A stretch of DNA of 64,000 nucleotides, taken from Sulfopaludibacter sp035606355 (lineage in GTDB: Bacteria; Acidobacteriota; Terriglobia; Bryobacterales; Bryobacteraceae). Both the position numbers and the translations under genes were made by a program. Location: NCBI GenBank assembly GCA_035606355.1, contig DATNFO010000029.1, forward strand, positions 62,001 to 126,000. Reading direction: 5' to 3'. Below the pieces are notes generated by a model, which did not search any database, was not told where the DNA came from, and saw only the letters and a program-made list of their open reading frames with translations. The first letter of the stretch is position 1. Every line of letters starts with the position of its first letter. This document shows positions 57,634 to 64,000 of the stretch, in pieces.

Positions 57634-58054
57634 CCTCGCGCTGCTCGCACAGGGAACCGGCCACCTCTCGGTCGGCGCCATCCCGAAGGTCACGGCCAAG
57701 CGCGGCGAAGCTGTGCAGGCCAAGATCCCCGTCGCCATCGACGCGGGTTTCCACGTGAACAGCGACAAGCCCACCGAAGACTACCTGATCCCGCTGAAGC
57801 TGAAGTGGACGGCTGCCGGCGCTCTCGAGCCCGGCCAGATCGTCTACCCGAAGCCGACTCACGAAAAGGTCGCCGATCAAACGCTAGCCGTCTTCACCGG
57901 AAGCTTCGACCTTGTCGCCCGCTTCAAGGTCGCCCCCAACGCTCCGGCGGGTCCCGGAAGCGCCGCCGGCAAACTCACCTACCAAGCCTGCAACGCCACC
58001 ACCTGCTTCCCGCCAAAAACCATCGACATAGCCGTCCCATACGCAATCCAGTAA
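57575..58054 (+). CDS. exported protein resembling DsbD N-terminal domain
   Basis: The 159-residue protein has a signal peptide (LRPLPLIALTSLALLAQG) and an immunoglobulin-like body: VTAKRGEAVQAKIPVAIDAG, FHVNSDKPTEDYLIPLKLKW, GKLTYQACNATTCFPPKTID. The CNATTCFPP pair of cysteines resembles the redox pair of the DsbD alpha domain, which passes electrons to periplasmic partners. Without the membrane part, it probably depends on another transmembrane donor. Start ATG 57575 has AAGGA upstream. ATG 57599 also gives a signal peptide. It overlaps the TlpA gene, and a degenerate copy of part of its 3' end lies downstream. Confidence 0.7.
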   Translation: MALPNYSKMLRPLPLIALTSLALLAQGTGHLSVGAIPKVTAKRGEAVQAKIPVAIDAGFHVNSDKPTEDYLIPLKLKWTAAGALEPGQIVYPKPTHEKVADQTLAVFTGSFDLVARFKVAPNAPAGPGSAAGKLTYQACNATTCFPPKTIDIAVPYAIQ

Positions 58055-58371
58055 TCCGCCGACGCCCGCAAGGTCCGAGTCTTTGCGTTATCGGCGTCCA
58101 TCGGCGGCCATATGAATTACGTCCCCGCCCCAAGCCTGCAGTCTTAGTCCTATCAGCGTCCATCTGCGTCCCAATCATCGCGTGTCCGAACCGCCGCCAA
58201 AGCTCCGGCGAGTCCCGGCAGCGCCGCCGGCAAACCTAACATAACGGGTGTGCACTCTTGTCTTATCGGAGTCCATCGGCGTTCATCGGCGGCCAATATG
58301 CATTGCGTCCCTGCTCCAAGCCTGCAGTCTTAGTCCTATCAGCGTCCATCAGCGTTCATCTGCGTCCCAAT
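57941..58371. repeat. imperfect tandem duplication with GCGTCCATC-type repeats
   Basis: Two units are visible. A 34-nt block at 57941-57974, inside the DsbD-N-like gene, recurs at 58201-58234 with two mismatches. The non-coding block at 58088-58174 recurs at 58263-58371 with small insertions, including 29 perfectly matching nt (CCTGCAGTCTTAGTCCTATC and the following 9). Both non-coding blocks are built from short phrases such as ATCGGCGTCCATCGGCGGCC and ATCAGCGTCCATCTGCGTCC. The 300 nt between the gene and the next stop contain no gene. Confidence 0.75.
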
Positions 58372-60746
58372 ACCTCCCGCCCCGGCCGTCCAAGCCGACC
58401 CCCGAACACGGCCAAAACCCCGCGCCATCCACCAATCTCCCCCGCGACCCACGCGCACCGAGCCGCCTCATCCAACGCCCGAGCCACGTCGCCCGAATCC
58501 ATATTCCGCAACTGAAACAGAATCCGATTCCGCTGAACAATCCGCGCCACCTCACCGGCCGAGTAGTGCCGGTTAACCGTGGCCCGCTGGGTATGATGCG
58601 CCACGCTCCCCGCGCAAAACAGGCTCCGATACCCCAGCGCCCGCGCGCGCCATCCCCACTCCACGTCCTCCCAATAAAACGGGTCGTACGCCCGCACCCG
58701 CGCCAGGCGCGCCAGCAGCCGCCGCTGAAATAAAGACGCGCCCCCGCCCGCGTAAAATCCTTCCACCGTTTCAGCCGATTCCGGAATCCGGTCGTGCGCC
58801 GATACCAGCCCATCCTCCATCACCAGCGCCGTCCAATTCGTCTCCTCGCGGAACCGCGTCGCATCCTTCAGCACAATCTGCGAAGCGATCGAGAACACAT
58901 CCGCCGCCCGATGCCGCGCCGCTGCCACCAGGGCGTCACCATCCAGCACCACGTCGCTGTTCAACAGGTAGACCCAATCGAACCGCGCGCGCCTGAGGCC
59001 CCGTCGAACCGCCGCCGAAAACCCCAGCGGCCCGCGATGCATCTCCCATCGCAGCCGCGGATGAAGCCCGCGCAATTCCGTGTACTCCGCCGCCTCGCTG
59101 CCGTTCACCACCACGATGACCTCGGCCGGTTCGCGCCATTCCTCCAGCGCCCGCTCCACGCCATCCAGGCAAGCCGCAAGCTCCTGCCGATTGTCCCGCT
59201 CCGGAATCACGATCGAGATCCCCGCGCCCGCTGCCGCATCGCGCCGATACCGCCGCGGCGGCACAATCCGCCGTGCCCACTCCGCTGCGCGGACCACTCG
59301 CTCCACCCGCCCGAGCCGCGCCCGCCGCTCGGCCGCTTCAGCTTCATCGACCGTCTCTTTGGCGGCCATCAGCACCAGGGCAAACCCGAGATCCCGGCCG
59401 TCCTCTCCCATGCCACGCTCGCAAGGCCGAAAAACAAAGCGACTCCGAAATTCCACCTCCCAAACATCCCGGCCGCCGCCCACCCGGAAATCCGCGCCGA
59501 ACGGAATCGCCTCCGCCCACGGATTCTCCACGCGCCCCACTTCCACACCATTGCAAAGCACGGCGAGCTCATTCGCCTCGCCCGCAACACCAGGCGGCAG
59601 CATTCCCGAAACATGCAGCACGCCCGCGCCCGCCGGGCCTCTCAGCACCGCCGCCGCCTCCTGACTCGACCACACGTGGTCCCCGTCCGCGTCGTGCCAC
59701 CCGTGCAACAACTGCGCACTCCCTCCGCGAGCCGCAATCACATCGCTGCTCAGCGGCGCCTCGCGGTACACCCGCTTCCACGGACACGCGCGGCACTCCT
59801 CCACCTCTCCTCGCCGGTATCGCTCGCGAAATTCCGTGTACGCCGCCCCGTGCCAGATCTCCGCCAGCGTCTGCCGCTGCAAATTTCCCAGCGGCGCCCG
59901 ATCCAAAACCTCGCACGCCACCACATCTCCGTTCGCGAGCACGTGCGCCGTCTCCCACGGATTTTGCTCGCACGAATGGATGCGCGCCCCCTCCGGCAGC
60001 GGACCCGCGTACGCAACGGGCACCTCCCCGATCTCCGCCGCGCCATCGCCAAATGCCGGATTGCAGACCGTCACCGCAACCTCCGGAGCCTCCGACGCCG
60101 ATTTGGCGACCGCCGCTCGCACGCGCGCCGTGAACTCCAGCCTGTGCACGCCTTCGCGCAACTCCCGCCCAAACTCCACCGGAATTTCATCTCGCCGGAT
60201 TACCGGAAACACACTCAGGGAGCGCACGCCGATCCCTTGCGCCATCGCCGCCACGTCCGCCATCTCCGCGACATTCGCATCCATCGCCACGAAGGCGAAG
60301 TCCACCGTCAGGCCGGCGCCGCGCAATTCCATCAGCCGCGAAAGCCGCGTCCGCATCCGCTCCAGACTGCCGTAGCGATAGATCTCCGCGAACCGCCGCG
60401 CGTCGGCGGTGTGCACGCTCACCGTCAACCGGCTCAGGCCGCTTGCGCACAACTCCGCCAGTCCAGCGTCCGAAACGTTGACCAGCGCCGACACCAGCTC
60501 GACCAGGGCGCCGCTTTCCCGCGCCACCCCAATCGCCTGCGCCAGATCCGGATACACGGTGGATTCGCCGGAATAGTTCAGCAGCAATTTGCGAGGCGCC
60601 GAAAGCTGCTTCACCAGCCGCTCGAACATCTCGAACGGCATGTGTTCGCCCGCGCCCCGCCGCGTTTTTCGCGAGCAGAAAACGCAATCGAGCGGGCACT
60701 TCGAAGTCAGCTCTACCCAAAGAATCCGAGGGGTTCGCGCTGCCAT
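58356..60746 (-). CDS. radical SAM/SPASM - beta-sandwich - family 2 glycosyltransferase fusion
   Basis: The 796-residue protein starts at ATG 60746. Residues 8-300 are a radical SAM domain with ELTSKCPLDCVFCSRK, followed by a SPASM-like C-terminal cluster (IHSCEQNPWETAHVLANGDV, CEVLDRAPLGNLQRQTLAEI, EECRACPWKR). A central beta-rich part (350-480, GHDHVWSSQEAA-type start) resembles a carbohydrate-binding sandwich. The C-terminal third is a GT2 transferase (ISIVIPERDNRQELAACLDG, YLLNSDVVLDGDAL, DPFYWEDVEWGWRARALGYR). It probably modifies a glycan or glycopeptide. The GT4 gene upstream ends 17 nt before its start, so the two are co-transcribed. Confidence 0.75.
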   Translation of the reverse strand: MAARTPRILWVELTSKCPLDCVFCSRKTRRGAGEHMPFEMFERLVKQLSAPRKLLLNYSGESTVYPDLAQAIGVARESGALVELVSALVNVSDAGLAELCASGLSRLTVSVHTADARRFAEIYRYGSLERMRTRLSRLMELRGAGLTVDFAFVAMDANVAEMADVAAMAQGIGVRSLSVFPVIRRDEIPVEFGRELREGVHRLEFTARVRAAVAKSASEAPEVAVTVCNPAFGDGAAEIGEVPVAYAGPLPEGARIHSCEQNPWETAHVLANGDVVACEVLDRAPLGNLQRQTLAEIWHGAAYTEFRERYRRGEVEECRACPWKRVYREAPLSSDVIAARGGSAQLLHGWHDADGDHVWSSQEAAAVLRGPAGAGVLHVSGMLPPGVAGEANELAVLCNGVEVGRVENPWAEAIPFGADFRVGGGRDVWEVEFRSRFVFRPCERGMGEDGRDLGFALVLMAAKETVDEAEAAERRARLGRVERVVRAAEWARRIVPPRRYRRDAAAGAGISIVIPERDNRQELAACLDGVERALEEWREPAEVIVVVNGSEAAEYTELRGLHPRLRWEMHRGPLGFSAAVRRGLRRARFDWVYLLNSDVVLDGDALVAAARHRAADVFSIASQIVLKDATRFREETNWTALVMEDGLVSAHDRIPESAETVEGFYAGGGASLFQRRLLARLARVRAYDPFYWEDVEWGWRARALGYRSLFCAGSVAHHTQRATVNRHYSAGEVARIVQRNRILFQLRNMDSGDVARALDEAARCAWVAGEIGGWRGVLAVFGGRLGRPGREVLGRR

Positions 60747-60762
60747 GCCAGCCGCGCCGGAC

Positions 60763-63201
60763 TCAGTCTCCCGCGGCTGCGCGATTCCATTCCGTGTGAC
60801 CCAAGACCGCCAGGTAGCTGTCATACGCGCCCCGAGAGATTGCTCTCCAATCGTAGCGCTCCTCAGCCGTCATGCGAGCCGCCCGACCCAGCTCGCTCGC
60901 TAGTTCCGCGTCCACCAAAACGCGGCACAACGCCCCCGCGAATGCAGCAGCCCCTTCCGCCACCAGCAACTCCACTCCGTCGCGTAGCCCCAGCCCCGCG
61001 CACCCCACGGCCGTGCTCACCACCGGCTTTCCGCAAGCCATCGCCTCCAGCACCTTGATATTGGTGCCCGACGACACGGCCAACGGAACCGCAACCGCCG
61101 CTGCCCGCGCGTACACCGGCCGCAAATCCTCGACGAACCCCAATACCTCAATCCGCCGGTCTTCCGCGCCGCGCCGCGTGCCGCCGAACTGCGCCTGAAA
61201 CTCCTCGTGCTTCGGACCCGCCACCACGCGCAGCACCGTGTCCGGAAAACGCGCCCACACCAACGGCATAATCTCATCGCGCAGCCGTTCGAAGGCAATC
61301 ACATTCGGACGATGCCGGAACGAACCCACGAACAGAATTTCGCGCGCGCCCGGCCGGTCCGCCGCGTCGAAGCGCTGCGTGTCTACGCCGTTCGGCACAA
61401 CGAAGGTCCTGCACTCCCGCCGGCCAGACGCCCGGAGCACCTCCGCCCGCTCGTCTTCCGAAACCGCCCACACGCCTTCATACCGCCTCAGCCACCGGAT
61501 CTCGAAGTCCAGCCACCGCTCATACTCACGCTGCGCCGCCGCAGTCCGCTCCCGCTCCGCCAACTGCCGGTACAGCCCCGCGGTGTAATCGTGTTCCACC
61601 AGAATCGCCGGCGTGCCCGCGGCCGCCTCGCGCAGTCCGGCCATGTGCGTGTACTCGATCTGCACAAGATCCGGCTGCCACTTCCGGCTCCGTTCCGCCA
61701 CCAGCGCGCGAAGACTCCGGCTTTCGCAGCCGCGCACCTGCTCGGGCAGCCGCGTATCTCCGCTCTTCGGCTCGTCCAGGTCCGCGATCCAAACTTCGCT
61801 GAACACCTCCTGCAGCTTCGCGTAATCCACCCTCTCGCCGGACTCGCGAATCGCGATCAGCGAAAACTCCACACGGTCGCGCAGCGCCCGGCACAGGTTC
61901 CAGATGCGCACCGCGCCGCCGTGCGTCAGCGGAAACGGTAAAAACGGAGTCACCAGCAAAACCCGCAGTTTCGCCCCTTCGCCGCCGCCGTCCGGCCCGC
62001 CGCCTTCCACCGCGAATGAGATGTTTCCGCGCGAAAGATCCGCATCTGCCGGACCGATCCGCCGCAACTCTTTCCGCGCCAGCGCGCGCGCCACGAACGC
62101 CGTTTCCTCCATCGGCGATTCCGCTTCCCGCCGCACCTGCCCCGCGCTCCCGATCGCGTAACTCCGCCAACCGGCCGCCGCCGCTTTCCAGAACAGCAGC
62201 CGCCACGCCGTGCCCGGCAGTCCCGTCTCCGGTACGCCGAGCGCGGCCAGCTTCTCGCGCGAAACCACAATCGTGCTTCCCACCGGACCCAGCACGCGAG
62301 ACGCTTCGCCCGGCTGCAATTTGCGGAAGGGAGCCGTCGGAAACACACCGGCTTTCCAGCCGCGCTCCGCCGTCTGCCGCGACACCGCAAACGTGCGCGG
62401 ATCTTCCAGCAGCGGCAGCATGTCGTCAACCGAATCGTGTTCCGCGCCCGGCCCGCGCCACACGATCCAACGCGCGCCGCTCTGCTCCATCGCCGCGCGC
62501 AAATCCTGGGGACGCCACGCCGGACCCCGTTGTTCATATTCCAGCGCTCCGTAAAACGCCGTGTCGATGGGCGCGGCGACCGCCAGTCGCTCTGCGCCAT
62601 GCATTCGCGCAAACAGTTTGCGATGCGGATACCCCGCCCGCTCCAGCACTCCCGCCGCAGCCGCGAGTGCGCGACTGCCCGCAACATCGCGCACGCGCCG
62701 GCACGGACCCGAGTTCCAAATGTGACGATGCACCGGGGCCCAGGCCTTCACCGTTCCCCAATCGGCGACCAGCGTCTCCACCAACCGCCGGCCCGCATGG
62801 CGCGCCACCGTCGCGGGCCGCCCCGGCAAAAAATCTCCGTTCCCGTTCAGCAGCAAAGCGCGGAACGGAGGCGTGAGAAAGGGGGCGGCCTTCATCGCCC
62901 AGTCGCCATGCCCGCCCGTCCAGCAGCCCACCGCGAGCACCAGCTTCCGCCGCCACAACTCCACTTCCGCCCGTGCAATCAAGGTCGCCGCGTGCCGCCG
63001 CACTACCACGCGTTCGCAGAGCGCAGCCGTTTCGGCATCCGGTTTTACAGTGGCAAAAAGATGGATCGGCACCTCGGGCTGCTGCTCGCGAAGGTAACCC
63101 ACCGCACGATGGCACCCCGCGGAATCGAACCCGAAAACCGCCGCAACCTGTTTATCGCCCCGTCCTGCAACGCGGAGAAGCGAGCGAATCCAACGTTTCA
63201 T
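60763..63201 (-). CDS. two-domain protein with C-terminal GT4 glycosyltransferase
   Basis: The 812-residue protein starts at ATG 63201. The C-terminal half (from about residue 415) is a GT4 glycosyltransferase: RVLLVTPFLPFPLTHGGAVR, IWNLCRALRD, FVVPNGVDTQRFD, ILFVGSFRHRPNVIAFERLR and VPLAVSSGTNIKVLEAMACG with KPVVSTAVG, which is the donor-binding E-x7-E region. The N-terminal half begins VAAVFGFDSAGCHRAVGYLR and is not assigned. It contains WNSGPCRRVRDVAGS and VGSTIVVSREKLAALGVPE, reminiscent of GT2-like or polysaccharide proteins. It probably builds a surface glycan together with the downstream radical SAM-GT2 fusion. Confidence 0.75.
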   Translation of the reverse strand: MKRWIRSLLRVAGRGDKQVAAVFGFDSAGCHRAVGYLREQQPEVPIHLFATVKPDAETAALCERVVVRRHAATLIARAEVELWRRKLVLAVGCWTGGHGDWAMKAAPFLTPPFRALLLNGNGDFLPGRPATVARHAGRRLVETLVADWGTVKAWAPVHRHIWNSGPCRRVRDVAGSRALAAAAGVLERAGYPHRKLFARMHGAERLAVAAPIDTAFYGALEYEQRGPAWRPQDLRAAMEQSGARWIVWRGPGAEHDSVDDMLPLLEDPRTFAVSRQTAERGWKAGVFPTAPFRKLQPGEASRVLGPVGSTIVVSREKLAALGVPETGLPGTAWRLLFWKAAAAGWRSYAIGSAGQVRREAESPMEETAFVARALARKELRRIGPADADLSRGNISFAVEGGGPDGGGEGAKLRVLLVTPFLPFPLTHGGAVRIWNLCRALRDRVEFSLIAIRESGERVDYAKLQEVFSEVWIADLDEPKSGDTRLPEQVRGCESRSLRALVAERSRKWQPDLVQIEYTHMAGLREAAAGTPAILVEHDYTAGLYRQLAERERTAAAQREYERWLDFEIRWLRRYEGVWAVSEDERAEVLRASGRRECRTFVVPNGVDTQRFDAADRPGAREILFVGSFRHRPNVIAFERLRDEIMPLVWARFPDTVLRVVAGPKHEEFQAQFGGTRRGAEDRRIEVLGFVEDLRPVYARAAAVAVPLAVSSGTNIKVLEAMACGKPVVSTAVGCAGLGLRDGVELLVAEGAAAFAGALCRVLVDAELASELGRAARMTAEERYDWRAISRGAYDSYLAVLGHTEWNRAAAGD

Positions 63202-63289
63202 CCGAAGTAGGCACCCATTGTCTACAGAAATCGGAGAGTTGGCAAGAACTAGTACGCTCCCCCCATTGCCTGCCGCGGACCCAGTTCGC

Positions 63290-64000
63290 CTAGTTCGCAG
63301 CCGGCTTGCGGGCGCTATCCACCACAACCAGTTCGGAGGAAATCCTGCGCAATTCGACTTTAAGGCCGGTGTCCTGCTCAAAGTTCGCCAGCCAGTCTTT
63401 GCGGGATCTCATATTCAGGATGAGGTCGTACGACCCGCCGAGTCCGGTCTCGTCCAGAACCGGACCCGCTTCAGGGTCCCACCAGTCGCGATTGTCGAAC
63501 AGGAAGTACGCCAGCCGCGCCATGGTGTAATTCCTCAACCCGTCCTGCGCCGCGGCTTCGGCGGTATGAAAGTTCGGGCCGAATTTCGGTCCGCTCTTGC
63601 CCACCACCAGCACATACTGCGGCACGAGTTTCGTTTCGCGATGAAGCTTCAACAGAAATCGATCGGCAAGAACGCTCTGCAGCATCGCAAGCATCTGTTC
63701 GCGGCTGGCCGCCTTCTCGATGGTGGCATCGATATCGTACCGGTCCGAATCGAGCCACCCGGGTCCGCCCCTGACCAGCGATTCATCCACCGCATAAGCG
63801 CGCGAGATGAGTCCTTTCAGCGTGAGATGCCGGGCACTCAATTGAGTGGGCTCGATGGCAAACGGAGCCGCCCCCTTCCTCCCGCGGCCGGAGCCTGCGT
63901 CGCCCAAACTCGGCTTTACCGACACCACATCGAAGCCCAGCAACTCGTCCGCGATTTGTTGGCCAAATCCAGCCGATAACAGCGCCAGGAATGCGCCGGC
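63290..64000 (-). CDS. TIGR03435-family protein, partial
   Basis: The minus-strand frame is open from 63290 (stop) to the window edge at 64000, so the start is missing. The visible 236 residues begin with a signal-peptide tail (AGAFLALLSAGFGQQ), then LLGFDVVSVKPSL, the IEPTQLSARHLTLKGLISRA segment, AYAVDESLVRGGPGWLDSDR and YDIDATIEKAASREQML, then a long LADRFLLKLHRETKLVPQYV and the Solibacter-type C-terminal RYDLILNM-like and VELRRISSELVVVDSARKPA blocks. The family has no known function and is concentrated in Acidobacteria. Confidence 0.85.
   Translation of the reverse strand, partial: AGAFLALLSAGFGQQIADELLGFDVVSVKPSLGDAGSGRGRKGAAPFAIEPTQLSARHLTLKGLISRAYAVDESLVRGGPGWLDSDRYDIDATIEKAASREQMLAMLQSVLADRFLLKLHRETKLVPQYVLVVGKSGPKFGPNFHTAEAAAQDGLRNYTMARLAYFLFDNRDWWDPEAGPVLDETGLGGSYDLILNMRSRKDWLANFEQDTGLKVELRRISSELVVVDSARKPAAN

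Noticed and set aside
58794..61058. A 754-codon open frame on the plus strand across the radical SAM-GT2 fusion and the end of the GT4 gene
   Set aside because: It spans two real genes in antisense and is dominated by Arg, His and Pro, typical of a GC-rich shadow.

Overview
The window comes from a GC-rich bacterium that is very probably an Acidobacteriota of the Solibacter/Bryobacter type. The main evidence is a TIGR03435-family gene at the right edge (a family concentrated in that group), many secreted beta-propeller, PPC and glycoside-hydrolase proteins, RsbV/RsbW-type partner-switching genes, and a dispersed intergenic repeat built on GGAGCCGCGACCGT. Coding density is high. Both strands are used, and four convergent gene pairs overlap at their 3' ends.

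Layout. 1-7.2 kb: a partial STAS anti-anti-sigma gene and an RsbW-like kinase gene separated by a repeat element, a small secreted protein, a secreted glycosidase-like protein coupled to a DnaC-like ATPase, tam, and a PPC-repeat exoprotein. 7.3-11.5 kb: an eight-PAS hybrid histidine kinase. 11.5-14 kb: tRNA-Phe followed by a decaying accessory patch with an intact BrnA antitoxin beside a broken brnT, a broken SIMPL-domain gene, and a MotA/TolQ-like gene broken by an 8-bp duplication. 14-19.2 kb: glsB-like gene, ssb, then an apparent defence operon of AbiEi antitoxin, AbiEii toxin, a TOTE-type archaeo-eukaryotic primase and its helicase. The primase and helicase look like one protein split by a frameshift in a C5 run. 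19-33 kb: a two-component pair, queA, a radical SAM repair-like gene, adh, ftsB-like, cutA, HAD, a hybrid kinase that has lost its His, N-box and Asp, a second copy of the repeat element, a stand-alone HisKA protein, and tsaD. 33-45 kb: SpoIVB-like peptidase, propeller protein, GH20, and a collinear envelope/replication cluster (psd-pssA-asd-like-lptE-holA).

45-53 kb: a complete chemotaxis operon (cheY-cheX-cheW-mcp-cheA-cheR-cheD-cheB) divergent from fliM and followed by tRNA-Glu. Its genes mostly overlap or abut, so it encodes signal input, kinase, adaptation enzymes and phosphatase in one unit. 53-58 kb: a Tat-exported glycosidase-like protein, a small HExxH protein, a TlpA-type thioredoxin and a DsbD-N-like partner, followed by a degenerate duplication. 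58-63.2 kb: two large multi-domain sugar-transfer genes, one a radical SAM/SPASM - beta-sandwich - GT2 fusion and the other a GT4 enzyme with an unassigned N-terminal half. The window ends inside the TIGR03435 gene.

The most notable material is the AbiE + TOTE operon with its frameshift and candidate operator, the pseudo-hybrid kinase followed by an orphan H-box protein, and the repeat element present in inverted copies 31 kb apart. All function calls rest on reading motifs in the translations. No database search was possible.
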